64,000 bases of DNA from Parascedosporium putredinis. Its lineage: Eukaryota > Ascomycota > Sordariomycetes > Microascales > Microascaceae. Below are positions 24,880 through 37,325 of this stretch, piece after piece (within the stretch, counting starts at the first letter, position 1; each line of letters starts with the position of its first letter). The stretch covers positions 620,001 to 684,000 of the forward strand of contig CASHTG010000004.1 in assembly GCA_949357655.1 (NCBI GenBank), in the 5' to 3' direction. Both the position numbers and the translations under genes were made by a program. Under the pieces are notes generated by a model. The model did no database searches. It was not told the DNA's origin and worked only from the letters and a program-made list of their open reading frames with translations.

Positions 24880-26804
24880 ATGGGAGACCCATTCGCGCCC
24901 CGTTCTATGAAGCGGAAGAATGTCAAGGGTCTGGCTCTAACACCCGCTGCCGCAAAGCCTCCGCGCTTGGCCGAGTCTAAGAACGAAGATGAACAGCAAC
25001 TCGAGATTGGAATCGAGTATAAGCTAGATCTGAAGCCCGAAGACCTTGATATTCTTAAGGAGCTGGGGTCCGGAAATGGCGGAACGGTCAGCAAGGTCAA
25101 ACATCTCACCACAGGCACGGTAATGGCCCGCAAGGTATGTGTCTTTTTTTTTTTTTTTCCCTCCCGAAGAGCAGTTTTCCCTTGTAGTCTTGCTCTTGGA
25201 AGCTTCTTCTTTCGGCCTTGGTCGATGGAGGCGGCGCGATCTGGACAACTCCCCCATCCGAGGCTGCTTTCTTCCCCCTTATGTCGCCACTGCTCACGCT
25301 CTCATTGTTCCTAATGTTAGGTCATCCACGTCGAAGCGAACAAAGAAATGCGTAAGCGAATCGTTCGCGAACTTCAAATCATGCACGGCTGCCATTCCGA
25401 CTACATTGTCACCTTTTATGGCGCTTTCCTCAACGACAACAATGATGTAATAATGTGCATGGAGTATATGGACGTCGGGTAAGCCTCAGAATGCCCTCGC
25501 ATACTTGCGTACATACATACATACCTCTCCGTCGTAGCGGATCAGTAGGACAACCGTTGCTAATCTCTTTAAACCTCGTTGCTTTGTTTTGCAGGTCCCT
25601 CGACCGAGTATCAAGAGTATTTGGCCCTATCCGTGTCGACGTTCTCGGCAAGATTGCGGAAGCCACGCTGGGTGGCCTCACGTACCTTTACAGCAAGCAC
25701 CATATCATGCATCGAGACATCAAGCCCTCCAATATTCTTGTCAACTCGAGGGGTGGCATCAAACTATGTGACTTTGGCGTATCGGGAGAGCTAATCAACT
25801 CGATCGCCGATACCTTTGTTGGCACGTCGACGTACATGGCGCCCGAGCGTATCCAGGGGAAAAGTACACGGTCAAGTCGGACGTGTGGAGTTTTGGCCTC
25901 ACAATCATGGAACTCGCCATTGGCAAGTTCCCCTTTAGCTCAAACGCTGACCTCGAAGATGCCGACTGCGCGCCGGCGGGTATCCTTGACCTTCTCCAGC
26001 AAATCGTCCACGAGCCCGCACCCAGACTCCCCAAGAGCGACGCCTTCCCGCCGATTCTTGAAGAGATGATTCAGGGTGCATGTCCAAGGTGCCCGATGAG
26101 CGGCCGACACCTGAGGAGCTTTTTGTGAGTTTTTTCCAACCTTTGATCTTTCCTTTCCTTTTTCTTTTTCTCTTTTTCTTTTTTCTTTTTCTTTTTTTCT
26201 TTTTTTCGTTGTATTTCCATTTCCCCTATCACGTAATAGCGATCTTCAGAGGCTAACCAATGGTTGAATGTGGGTAGGACAAGGATCCCTTTGTCCAAGC
26301 TGCCAAGAGGACGCCCGTCGACCTCCAGGAGTGGGCAGTCGGCCTCATGGAGAAGGACAACCGAAAATCGCACCTTGCGCCACAGCTCTCGCCGGCGACG
26401 CAAGAGCTCCTCCGATCGACCGATTCCCCCACTTTCTTCCAACATCAAGCGACGCAGCAACAGCAGCCACACCAGCTCCAACTCCCCACATCGAGGGCCT
26501 GTCCCTCAACCCTTTGGAGACTCCGACGTCGGGGAAATTCCCATCGGCGGAGCGGGCATCATCTCTCCTCGAGATCACTACGATCACGGTTCATACAACA
26601 ACTATTCCCGGACGCCGAGTGCAGCAGTCCACCCCGCCAGTGCCGGCATCGGCGGGTTCAGCCTTGCTGGTAGGGGCCTGCCACGGGTGGATTACCGGCC
26701 AGGAACGGGACCCCGGACGACGGGAGGGGCGAGAGCCGGAGACAGGCTAGATTCGGCATGCCTCCCCGAACGGGGGCTACAATTATGGTTATCCATCCAA
26801 CTAG
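24880..26804 (+). CDS. STE7: STE7/MEK-type MAP kinase kinase, frameshifted
   Basis: This dual-specificity kinase activates the Fus3/Kss1-type MAPK, which controls mating and, in plant pathogens, appressorium formation. The start has a strong context (GCCGCCATGG). Exons are 24880-25134, 25321-25478, 25595-26124 and 26278-26804. Visible motifs are the Gly-rich loop GSGNGGTV, the lysine in VMARK, the catalytic loop HRDIKPSN, DFG, and a MEK-type activation loop (SGELINSIADTFVGTSTYMA) with the Ser and Thr phosphosites. DVWSFGLTIMELAIGKFPF and the tail DKDPFVQAAKRTPVDLQEW follow. The protein ends GGYNYGYPSN at the TAG 26802-26804. Frame breaks occur at 25856-25864 (GGGGAAAA, one base short before KYTVKSDVW), near 26072-26081 before CMSKVPDERPTPEELF, and about three times in the low-complexity last exon. 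Since this is a normally single-copy conserved kinase, I read these as sequence errors. The third intron (26125-26277) is an extreme CT tract. Confidence 0.88.
26125..26277 (+). other. Intron 3 of the MAPKK gene with extreme CT tract
   Basis: The donor GTGAGT at 26125 follows PEELF. About 65 bases of almost pure C/T run from 26150, then a CTAAC branch site near 26252-26257 and the acceptor TAG at 26275-26277. The pyrimidine tract is far from the acceptor, unlike a classical polypyrimidine tract. Confidence 0.75.
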
Positions 26805-27616
26805 AGTGCGGATGATGATGACGATGACAAGGACGATGACAATACCGGCGACTGGGCGAGCCGTGGTCTAGATCTCTGGGAGGACACTAGTGGGGAGTGG
26901 CCGTCGACATACCCGCGTTGGTAACATAACAATTGGCCTGGTCTAGAATAGACGTTAGTGGGTAGTGGTGTAGGGGAAGTGGGTGATAGGTGGGAGATGC
27001 CAGCATGGGCCCGAAAGGTCTGGCAAGGACGAGGAGCCACGGAGCCAAGGCAAATGTGCAATGCGTCGAGAATAGATGCAGGGCCTGGGAAGGCTATTTG
27101 GGCACTATGTTGGAAAAGAATGTGGCGGAAGGAATTTTCTCACGGACAAAATGTGGAGGGCAGGCAACGCAGTACATTTGGTGTACCTGTGTAAACAGGC
27201 CATAAGGCCTTTTGATTTTTCTATATCTTTTTCCCACACCCTTTTTTTCTCTTATTTTCCTCTTCTCCTTCACATCTTGTTCTCCTCTCTTGTTTCTGTG
27301 CAAGCCCATCGTTTTCATCATTACCGAGAGTGCTTGGGAATTCCTGCTTGGCAGGGAGTTATGGTGTTATGAGAAAAAGACCAAAAAGAAAAACCAGAAA
27401 ATCTAATGCAACGACATCTACATACGAAGCAAGCACAAATGCAAAGGATATCAATCATTCAAGGGTACATAGAGAGGCTGGTAAAGTCCCACTGTAGAAA
27501 AGAGAGAGAACAAATCCATACAACACCTTGCCTTTTGTATCGATGTCGAAATGCCGAGAGATTTTGTGTAGCGTGTAGTGGAAGTGTGTTTCGGAGTAAG
27601 CAAGGAATTGAAGTGT
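26805..27616. other. Intergenic between convergent STE7 and HAD genes
   Basis: This is 0.8 kb of 3' flanking sequence for two converging genes. A CT-rich stretch lies at 27205-27300. No supported gene. Confidence 0.5.
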
Positions 27617-28479
27617 TTATTCCCCTTCCCTGTTCCTCCAGCTTTTAAGCAACAGGGCCGGCACCGGTATCGGGGAGCCATCTACCTCGCCGACAAATCC
27701 ATTTTCGAGGATGGGGATGAGCTCGTCGAGGCGGCGAACGACAAGGTCAGCCATGCCGCTGGCGGCGACGTCGGCGTTGTGGTGGTTGAGGAGGAGGACG
27801 GTGGCGGCGCCGGCGTTGCGGCCGCCGAGCATGTCGTCCATGGAGTCGCCGACCATGATGAGATTGGTCGCGTCGGGAACGGCAGCGGCAGCGGCGCCGG
27901 CAATGGCATCCGAGTCACCGCCTCGGTCCCCGGAGGAGGAAAAGAGACCCCAGTCGCGGGCGATGGAGTAGATGCCACCGGGATGGGGTTTCGGTTCGCC
28001 GCCCCACTCGCGGGTGACGACGGCGAAGGCGCGGCCGGGGAGGAAGCGGGCGAGGAGGGCGCGGACGGGGCGGTCCCAGTTGCGGGTCCAGATGGCCTTG
28101 GGGAGGGCGCGGGCGTCGAGGTAGTCGATGAGGAGGACGAGGCCGGGCTGGGCGACTTGCAGGTCCATGTAGCGGGCTTCGATGGCGCGGAGGGTGTCGT
28201 GGGCGGGGGTTGGTCGGGGGCGGGGAGGGAGGCGATGTGGGAGAGGATGTCGGTGGTGGGGGGACGGAGAGGGCGGAGCGCATGTCGAGGAACATTTGGG
28301 TTTGGGGTTCGCTTTCAAGGAAAGGAGAGGTTAGCTTTTTTGCGTTGGGGGAGGTTTGGAAGGGGGATATACCAGAGAGTGCCGTCCATGTCGAAGACGA
28401 TGCCTTGGAGTTTGGGTGCGTTGCTGGGGATGGGGGTGGGTTTGAGGGGCGCGAAGCGCCGGGGGTTTCGTGGGGACAT
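27617..28479 (-). CDS. HAD-superfamily hydrolase (phosphatase-like), frameshifted
   Basis: This is a haloacid-dehalogenase-type phosphatase, probably cytosolic, acting on a small phosphorylated metabolite that cannot be named from sequence. Exon 1 (28479-28373) ends in motif I, IVFDMDGTL, with the nucleophile Asp and the acid/base Asp. A 61-bp intron (28312-28372) follows, and exon 2 opens CEPQTQMFLDMRSAL. Next come DILSHIASLPAPDQPP, DTLRAIEARYMDLQ, PGLVLLIDYLDAR, and the motif III/IV block NLIMVGDSMDDMLGGRNAGA. The end is LDELIPILENGFVGEVDG. The frame must change twice between about 28220 and 28275, in each case beside a C run where one extra C would restore it. The intact catalytic motifs suggest a functional enzyme behind a flawed read. 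Confidence 0.85.
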
Positions 28480-29963
28480 GGTTGTTGGTGAGGTGTGGTG
28501 GTGAGGGAGAGGTGTGCGGAAGGAGGAAAAGGAGGAGGAGGAGAGGAAGAATGGGGTGGTTGAGGTTGAGAGCGGGCGGAGAGCGGAAGCTCGGGAGGGG
28601 AGGAGGTGAAGGGGAGCTTGGCGGGGAGGGACGAGGTCATGGAACGAGAGGGGGCAAGGAGGTACGGCCTTTTTTGGGGGCCTTTTTGTATTTGATTGTA
28701 TTATGGATTCCTCAACTTATATAGGAAGATGAATTTGGAGACGAGGTATGGGGGGGATATACTGCTCAGGGAGGGAAGCAAGCTTGAGGCTTTTCCTATC
28801 TTATCTACGCAACAATCACCAGGATGGACCTATCTAGATGTGGGGTCGAGGAGAGCTCTTAGCTGAAAGGAGGGGCGAAAGTGCAAGGTTTCACGAGGAG
28901 AGTTGCACTTTGGAAGGCTTCATGACTAATAAGCCGCCGAGTCATGAACAGCTCCAAAGGTATGTTAGGTCTGGATACTCGGTATGACGCGGAGCAACGA
29001 GCAAGCAATGGTCTCTCACTGCTCAGGATACTGTTACTATTACGGAAGGCTTCCCGATAGGAAACTCTGCTATTTGGTGAGGGTTTCTTTTATTTTAATT
29101 ATATATATGGGAGTAATGGCATTTTCCTCTCCCAACCTTTTCTCCCGGCCTCGGACCGGGCTAGAAGGCCGTCGAGGCCGATATATCACGGGTTAAACTG
29201 CCGGTCGTCTGGATAGGCAATGGCGCCCTTGCTAATCTTGCGGAGGTATCCCAGGAAGGACCCCGAGCCTGGCCCCGAGAAACAAAAGAATGTTGGGAAG
29301 AGAATAACAGGCATATCAATGACCACCAGTTCACCCTTTACAAACAAAATGTAGGTTCCGGAAGTATCGAACATTCCCACGGCGGATCACACATGTTGGA
29401 TTAAAGTCTCCATCGTCTTCATTCAACTTTCATTCTCATCTCGGTAATAAAGTGGTCTAAAACAATTCCCAAAAGCTAAATATTCTACACTGTGGTTTCT
29501 GGCTATTTTGCTTCCCTTCTTCTTCTTTTCTGTTTTTCTGGCTTCAACCTCCGTCGTCCCCCGTGAGATCCTCCTCGTATACCTGCTCCCTTTGCTAGAA
29601 ATGCCATCGTCAAGAGCGACGCGACGCGACACGAACCCTCACCCCGGCCCTTAGCTAGGCCGTTCTACGGCCATTATAAACCCGGGTGCATGTATAACCT
29701 TTTCCTCTCTCGTTTCATCCGAGATGGCGGGCGAACAAACGAAGAAGAAAGAGGTGGAGGTAAGAAATGTGGAAAATGGCCAAGGGAAACAAGCAAAGAA
29801 AGAAAGGGAAAAAAGGGATCAAGGATGGGCATGGCCCAAAAATAAATGCACACACATACCCCCCAAAAGGACCATCTCTGCCTATACGCCCAAGCAAGAC
29901 GCAGGCCAGACGCGCAGGAATATCCCGCGACTCACACATTTTGCCCATGCGCTCATCTTCTTT
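28480..29963. other. Intergenic between HAD hydrolase and SPT6
   Basis: This 1.5-kb region has no supported gene. The part just upstream of the HAD start is GC- and purine-rich on the plus strand (28500-28660) and is likely its 5' UTR. The rest is unremarkable. Confidence 0.5.
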
Positions 29964-32900
29964 TTATCTCCTCCCCTGTTTCTGCATTTGTAGCTTGACT
30001 TCGTTCTGGTGCCGGAGCTTGAAGCCGTTGCACAGCGCCCTCATATCCGGATACTCCGATCCCAACATCTGGTACGCGTGCGGGATCACCTTGACCACCC
30101 ACGACACCACCGGAGATGCCTTGCTGGACTTGAAGCACAGGAAGAAGCATCCCGGCCGGCCCGTATCCAGGCAGAATGCGTACGTTGACCGGTTGGGGTT
30201 GGCGTCCATGTACGTGGTGAGCCATTTCTCTGTTGCCGCGGGAAACATGTCGTTAGCAATGCAAAGAAAAGCCAACGTAAAAACTAGAAAAAAAAGGTCT
30301 TGAAGACTTACCAAGGGCCGCCTTAGACACCTTGTGAAACTTTTCATGCTGCGTCAACTGCTCCACCTTCTTGGCCATCGACTTGACGTGCTCCGCAATG
30401 AGCTCGTCCAAATCAGTGTACGTAAACTTGCCGCCCACGCGCAGCGTCCGCCCCACGGAAAACTCGTTTTCCTTTTGCAGCTCCAGCACGTCGAGGTGCT
30501 GGTACACTCCGTCCGCCACCTTCCACGTCACAGCGAGATGGTCGTTGCCCTTGGACGACGGCCGAATCACCACCTCGCCCACCGGCTGCGACCCGAGGTA
30601 CTGTTCCGCCTCTATACCGTTGAACGGCTTGAACAGCGGGTGGTTGATCACCCTCTGCGCCCGTCCCGTCGTACGGTCCTTCTCCTTGAGCTCCTCCCGA
30701 TCTTGCCTCTCCAGCTCGTAGTCCCACTGCTCGGGGTGGTGGTTGATCGGTCGCCGGTACGGCCGCCGTAGCGCGTCCTCCCGCATCGTGAGTTTGACTG
30801 AGAACTCCTTGTGGCTCACCTCCAGTACCTTGGCGTTGGTCGTCTGCCCCACCTGCAGCATCTCCCGCACCGAGCCTCGCCCGCTCACCTCGTGCGCCTC
30901 CACGCGTCCCTCGATTCCGCAGTCCAGTTTGACAATGGCAAAGTCATCCTTGGCCACCCGCACGTTGACGGGTACAATCATGTCGCGCGCCAGACTCTCG
31001 TCCGTTTCTCCCGTAAACATTGTAAAGATTTGCTCCGCCCCCAACGTCAGGAACGGCTTGCGGATCTCCTCATAGGGCGCCTGTAGCTCGAGCCTGATCG
31101 TCTCCAACGTTGCCCGCTTCTTTTGGCTGTAGCTCGATTCTAGCTGCTCCGCGTACTCTTCCAGAATCAGCTCGTTGACTCTCTCCTGTTCCTCCTCCTT
31201 GAACAGCTTGCGTACAACGGCCCCCGCACCGTTCTCGTCGATCTCGGCCTTGACGTCTTCCTCGTCTAGCTCCAGCGCGTCTGCCGCCATCTTGCGTCCC
31301 AGTTCGTAGTCCTCGGGGTGCACACGCGTGTTGTCAAGCGGGTCCGACTGCGGATCCGTCGAATCGTATTCGATGTAGAGGAAACTCGCGCAGTTGTTCC
31401 ACACACGCGGTCCCACCACTGGGAGCTTTTTGGAGTCTGGGTCGCCCACGAGCTCGTCTCGCGAGTTCACCACCCCGCCATTGGCGTTGATGGCCTTGAG
31501 CACGCTCGTCGCCTTTCGAGGTCCGAGACCGGCCACGTACGGCAGCAGGTTCGCCGTGTACGCGTCGTTGACCGCCTCGTTGATGTCGATACCGCAAAGG
31601 TTGACCATATCAACCATTGCCGTCTCCAACGTCTTCATCAGCTTATCTTGCGGTAGCAGCTTCTGGCACGGGTGGAAGTTGAGAGTCGCCACGTCCTTGC
31701 CCAGCGCCGCGTACTCCTTGATCGGGTTTTGCATGTACCGCGCTAGCGCAAAGCAGTACCGCGCAGTCGGGTGCAGAGATGGGTGGTCCGCCACCGCCCG
31801 CGGGCTGTCCTTGTACAACCGCGCAACCTCATCGTTGACCACCACCACCTCCAACGGGTCCGTTCGGTACTCCTTGTCGTCCGAGTCCGGGTCTTGATAT
31901 TCGGGTCCCATGATGCCCTTTTCGTTAATCAGGCCTTCGAGGTCGCGCACCAGCTTGTTCGTCGCCGCCGAAAAACCGCTCACACCCACCACGTCGGGCC
32001 TTCGCCTCTGCACAAGCTCGGCAAAGTCTTCGCGTTGCTTCTCGTCGCGACCCAGGCTCGTAAACTTGCCGTGCTCAACAATGCGGCCGTCCTCCTCCAC
32101 CCAGGTCCAGAAGACAGGGTCGCGCATGGCGTCGCCCATGCCGTTGGAAAGGATGAGCACCCGCGGCGCCGTGCCGAGCACGAGGCCCTTAGGCTTAATA
32201 GGAGCCTGGTCGAGACGTTTATGGTACTCTTCTCGGCACGCGTTCAGCACTTCCTCCTGACACGCCGTGCGGAGGGATTCCTTGACACCCTTGGTGATGA
32301 TGCGCTCCAGCTTCGAGCACGCGAGGTCTAGAACCTTTTTGCGCTCGTTTCTCCAGCGCTGCGCTACGTCGCTAAAGTTCTCCGACTCGAATTCCATGTC
32401 CAGCTTCTCGCGGAACTCGGATCGGTTCCGCATCCGAAGCCTGACCTCGATCAAACCGTCCTCCTCCGCCTTCATCATCTTGAGGAACAGCTCGGGTTGG
32501 CGCGCAAGATCCAGCATGGTTTGTCGCATGAGGTATTTGATGTCGTAGTATGGGTTTGATTCGTCAATCTTGCGAAGGCCCTTCTCCGTTCGGTGGCAAT
32601 CAATCTCTCCCTGCTGGTAAAAGTGCATGCGGAAGAACTTGCGCATCCGGGGGTTGACAAAGAGCTCTTCGGCATACATCTGTCGCGCCGCGGAGAGGAC
32701 CGAGTCACCCGTCGGGAAGTCGTCATCCGCAAGGTCGTCGGCAAGCTGCTCGGGCTCCTTGGCGTCGTCTTCGGGAATGACTTTACGCCCTTCGCCCAGC
32801 GCGTTCCGAGCCAGCTGGTCGGCGGTGAGGCCGTACGCTTGAACGAATTGATACGCCCTACTCTTGCGGACGCGATCCATCATGGCAGTGCGCGAAACAG

Positions 32901-34465
32901 GTCTCTTCATCTGCTGGCTGCCACCGTTGGTGGAAGCGAGCTCCCTCAGCTCGCCGCCGTATCTAAAGTGCGTATAGTCCTGGAGGTCTTGCAGCTCCTC
33001 GACTGTGGCGGCCTGGGGAATCATGTCCTCCAGCATGTCGTCCCGGACGCCCGCATTATTCTTGAGGTTCTCATACGTCTTTTCCAACATGTTGCGGCGG
33101 TCAATGAGCGAGCGGAACTTGATATCGAGCTCCATGATGCGCCAGAGATCGTCCTGATTCAAAAGCTTCTTGGCTTCGATAATGTACTCGGGGGCGTCGG
33201 GGTCGAGACGGTGGTCGGGATTCGGGACCTTCTTAGTGTCGAGGAGGTAATCCTTTCGGTGCTGAAAGACGTAAGGAACCTCGACTTCGTCCACCACGAA
33301 GAACTCGAGAACCTTGCCGATGGCCTTTGTGAAGGGGCTGTGGGATTCCTGCGGAAGATTCTTCTTAGGCCACATGAGGGCCGAGATCCAGCGCGCCTCC
33401 TCCTTGAACTGCTCGCCCGTCATCTGCAGAAGCTTGAACTGCTTGCGGTCGATCTGGAAGCGTTCGGGCTCGTCGGTGAAGCGGATCTCATTGTCCTCGT
33501 CAGTCAGGAGCTTCTCGGTGAGCTGGGACGGTTCGAAAACGTCCTTGAGCTCGATCGTCTGCTCGGCCTGCTCGCGCTCAGCTTCCTCCTCTTCGGCTTG
33601 GAGAGCCCAGTCGTAGTCAGCACCGTCACCAAAGATGTCCTCCATGTCTTGCAGGGCATCCTTGTCAAGGCCCGATGTGTCAATGACGCTGCTAACACCC
33701 TTATCACGTGTCCGGGCAACCTCTCTCTCTTCGCGCTGGCGCTCAATCTCCTCCTCTGACTCGGGGAAGTCTTCTTCGATGAAGTCAGCAAACTCGTCGG
33801 GCTGAGCTCGAAAGTTGGATCGACCATAGGATCGCTGGTCGCCACCCTCTTCCTCGTCATCGGAGAAGATCTCGTCAAGGCCGCGCCGTTTCGTTCGGGG
33901 ATCGTCCTCATCGTTGTGGCCGCGCTTGAGTCGCTTGAATTTAGGCTACAAAGGAAGACAGAGACATGGTTAGGATTCGTTACGGTATGGGCCGCGTAGA
34001 GACTTGACAGGCGGACACGTCTCATCACCTACCTCGGATTGTGCGCCTCGTTCCCATCCGGGAAGTTGCTCGCCAATGAGCTCGAGGTCGTCCTCGTCTA
34101 ATTGCTCCTCCTCTTCTCTATCACGGCGTGCCCGCTTCCGTTTCTGTCTCTCTTCTGCGTCTTCGTCCTCCCCGTCCTCTTCTTCGTCTTCGTCTTCGAC
34201 GATAAATCCTTCGCGAACCTAGGTGGATAGAAATCAAGTTAGATATCACCATCGCATGGAAGGGAAGGAAAAGAAGGCGGATGGGCGTCCAAACCTTTCG
34301 CTCCTCTTCCTCATCGTCCTCTTCCTCTTCTTCGCTAGAATCATCAATGTGCGCAGCACGTCTATTGCGACGGGGCGAACCAGTCTCTTCATCAAAGGAC
34401 TCGTCTTCCTCTTCGGAGTCGACCTCCACGCGGGAGTCGATGAAACCTGAGATGTCGTTGCTCAT
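29964..34465 (-). CDS. SPT6: Transcription elongation factor / histone chaperone Spt6
   Basis: Spt6 binds RNA polymerase II and nucleosomes during elongation. Four exons join in frame: 34465-34295, 34218-34033, 33945-30312 and 30229-29964, giving 1418 residues, the usual fungal size. Order: an acidic N-terminus (VDSEEEDESFDEE; VEDEDEEEDGEDEDAEE), a helix-turn-helix and core region, a YqgF/RNase H-like domain from about residue 715 (RVLILSNGMGDAM), helix-hairpin-helix at about 920 (LLPYVAGLGPRKATSVL), an S1 RNA-binding domain at about 1105-1170 (VNVRVAKDDFAIVKLDCGIE), and tandem SH2 from about 1220 (INHPLFKPFNGIEAEQYLGS) ending YPDMRALCNGFKLRHQNEV. The last intron (30230-30311) splits the second SH2 domain and restores LEKWLTTYMDANP. 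The 4.2-kb coding sequence has no frame break, unlike many of its neighbours. Introns are 76 to 87 bp. Confidence 0.96.
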
Positions 34466-35849
34466 GCTGGGCGATCACAGCTGTTCGTCTTAGCTAGGCC
34501 ACAGTTAAAATCCGTCGGGACGGAGAAGAATCGCCAACAATCGCAGCGCCGCTGTCTATCACCAGACCAGCGTCGCAGCGAGAAAAAGATGTGCACGCGT
34601 CAAAGTGAGGTGCACAGGTTGGTGTTTTGGGGCGAGGAGAGAGAGGAAAAGAAAAGAAAAGGGTCGTCTCGATGCCGAACGGCGGCAATGGTGATGGGGT
34701 CGGGGTAGCGAAATAGTTGTGAGGAGGGGGTGAAAGGGTGTTGGAAGCGAGCGTGGTGGTCGAGGCTCCGGGATGCACCAAAGGATGCAGTATGCAATTG
34801 GGGTTGGCGAGGCAAGCTTGCTTACCTACGCTTTATTCTCCAGTAATGGCCAACCCTGAATTTTTGGCTGTCGCCCCTGCCCAAAACGAAAGCCAGGAAA
34901 AAAATAAACCTCCAGCCTCGTTGTGTATGTGCACGGACCAGCTAGCTTGAGGAAGCTTCAACTCTCACGTCGTACCTGCCATCAGCCCATGTGTGATGCT
35001 TTTCCCAAGTACATATGAGAGCGCCGACCAACTTGATTAGTCACTCTTACACCCCTGTTCTCGCTTTGGAGTGGTGTATGTCTGCCTGGGTCTTGTGTCG
35101 GCCATCGGTTAATACAGAGCAAGAAGAAATTATTTGAGCTGCTTTTTTTCGCGATTGGGTAAATTTGTATCTCGCACCACTCACCACTCACTAGATCGAT
35201 GGAGGGTCCAGCGCTCTGGGCCCAAGTTCTCCCTACCAGGGTACCATGGCCATGATAAGACTTTCAGCGGTCGGGTAATTGACCTTCATACTCCAAGCCT
35301 CCTCCTTTCAGCGTTGTCGCCACTTTCTTTGATCTACTCGTGCGCGCTTCGGACCGTTAGTGCGATGAACGCGACACGCTGCGGCTGAAGAGATGGACGA
35401 CCCGCTGAGGCTGGGCGATGGCTCTCGACAATCCTCTCGATTGAGCTTTTGCAACCTCCCCAAGCTGGGCCTCTGCCAGCGCTTAGCCTAGCGTTAAAGG
35501 GTGCGCGTGGCTGGCTTTACCAGAGGCTTTTGCGCTCCTGAGTCTTGAGACCTTTTTTCCAGAAGGTCTTGTCTAGAGCACTCGGCGCGTGAAGAATCCC
35601 TCGAGACGCAGCTGCAGTTCGCGTACTCTCGGCTATGCAGCTACGCGTCGGCCTTCTTTAACGCCGCGGTACTTTGACGAAGCCTTTGCGCTGAGGTGGC
35701 GCCCTCCACGTCCAAAGTTACTCAAGGGACGCGACTCGTCGCTCGCTGTGAGCTCGGTCGACAAAGGCAATGGATGCAGAGTTAGAACGATGGGCGCAGC
35801 GACAATCGTCCGCACTCTCTTCTATCGCGCAGCGTACTCTTAGCCCGTC

Positions 35850-36470
35850 TCAGGCTATGTACCATTTACGAAGCCATTCCCTAGGGCTTATCAAGGCGCA
35901 GAGATTGTCTAGCCCTGCAGGGACATTGGCGACGTAAATCCCCTTGGACGTATTCAACGCACGAAGCTCGCCTGCCTGTCCACCTCGATCGTTGACACAG
36001 GCTGCCTTCTCGTCTCTACAGTTACCTTGGTAGAACTTGGTCTCATCGCTTGGCCCTCGCCGGGCCAAAAGCTTTCCGGGTTCGATCACACAGGCAAAAG
36101 TGAGGACTCTTCCAATCGATCAATCCCCTACCAGACCTGGTGGTTAAGCCACTGCACGGCATCCTACGGATCAGCCAGCTGCACCGGACTGCTTCACAGC
36201 AGAATGCACATCTTCGCATACTCTCTGCCATACTGCACCATGAATATCCTGTCGATTTCACGTTTCAACGGGGTGCCCATGTCTTTTGAAGCTTCCTGGT
36301 CTGCCATATCGTGTTGTATACTGGCATGGCAAGCCAAGGATGGGGGCCCCTACCCCACTGTCGGGGCATACGTTACCATAGGAATCCGATACGTTTTTTA
36401 TCATCACCTCGCAGTTGTAAGCGCCGACGAGACGACGACTGTCGCTTGCTATGTGATCGCTTGCTAAAGC
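35850..36470 (-). mobile_element. Possible degenerate Ty1/copia retrotransposon fragment
   Basis: On the minus strand, near 36060-36220, the reading CEAVRCSWLIRRMP followed by IDWKSPH resembles the integrase end of Copia polyproteins, where a segment like WAEAVRxAxYLxNRxP is followed by DWKSPYE. Further on, KFYQGNCRDEK and GIYVANV are loosely like the next conserved stretch. Stops and frame changes interrupt it, and Trp positions read as Cys, which can happen after C-to-T decay. There is no complete element, LTR or target duplication that I can recognise. The match is weak and based on memory of the family pattern. Confidence 0.25.
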
Positions 36471-36538
36471 GATGAAACCAAGTTTTCTGATCAAACCTGC
36501 TAGAGGCAGGTGTGTGAAGAGAAACAGAGACGCCTCTC

Positions 36539-36592
36539 GCCAACGTTATTTTCTGGAGATATCCTTCAAGGAACTCTCGAAGTAACGTTGGC
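36539..36592. repeat. 10-bp perfect inverted repeat (hairpin)
   Basis: GCCAACGTTA (36539-36548) and TAACGTTGGC (36583-36592) are exact reverse complements around a 34-base spacer at the border of the AT-rich block. It may be a transposon-end remnant. Function is unknown. Confidence 0.6.
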
Positions 36593-37325
36593 AAAGATTA
36601 TACATCATTTAAGAAAATAAAATATATATTGAAAAGTTTAAAGACCCGATATTCTCCAGCTGCCAGTTAGAGAATAAATCCACGGGTGAGAAGAATCAGC
36701 GTCCCTAATAATCCACAACCTACTCAAAGTCGGGGTCAGTAGGTATGAATTACCTCTTGACCGATAGTAGGCAAAGTCCACGCTGCAGAATATCCATGGA
36801 TCATTCGTTGGTAAAGCCCCAGGCAGGCAATTTAGTTAGCTAGGGTAGTTACGATAGGTATCAGTGCGTCGGAGTAAATTCCTTGATCCTTCTAGCTAGG
36901 GATTCCTTGATAGTCTCTCAGTCTTAGCCAGGCTGTCAATCTCGTTTAGTGTTTCAATATCATCGATGTGTTGGTATAGCCTTCCTTGCTACAACTTTGA
37001 AATCTTGTGATTTATGACAAGCTCGATTATTATAATCGGTTCGCAGGCTAGCCTACTAGGTTTTGTTTAACAGGTAGATATTTACTACATCTAATGTCAT
37101 GTAAATTTGAAGGTATAAAAGTTCATCTTCCCACGCCATGTCTACCGTATCATCATTAAACGCCCTATCGCGCGAAACTTTGCCTTTTCGTCCCCGCTCA
37201 TTTTGCATGCCCCTACGTGTACGCTCCATAGCATCGTACACGCAAGGACGAAAGCAAGGCAAAAAAGGAGAAAAAGACCCCCTCTTCCAAATCATAGATG
37301 CCGCCCTAGCTCCATCACAGCTCTA

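Larger units (their letters stand above)
34466..37325. other. AT-rich intergenic region, possible transposon relic
   Basis: No intact gene lies between SPT6 and DPB2. The first 0.4 kb is the SPT6 promoter side. A possible decayed Copia-type fragment lies at about 35850-36470. From 36490 to 37130 the DNA is AT-rich and contains a 10-bp perfect inverted repeat. Confidence 0.45.

Noticed and set aside
30334..33759. Several plus-strand open frames of 100-390 codons opposite SPT6
   Set aside because: They are mirror frames of the 1418-residue Spt6 coding sequence caused by its codon use.
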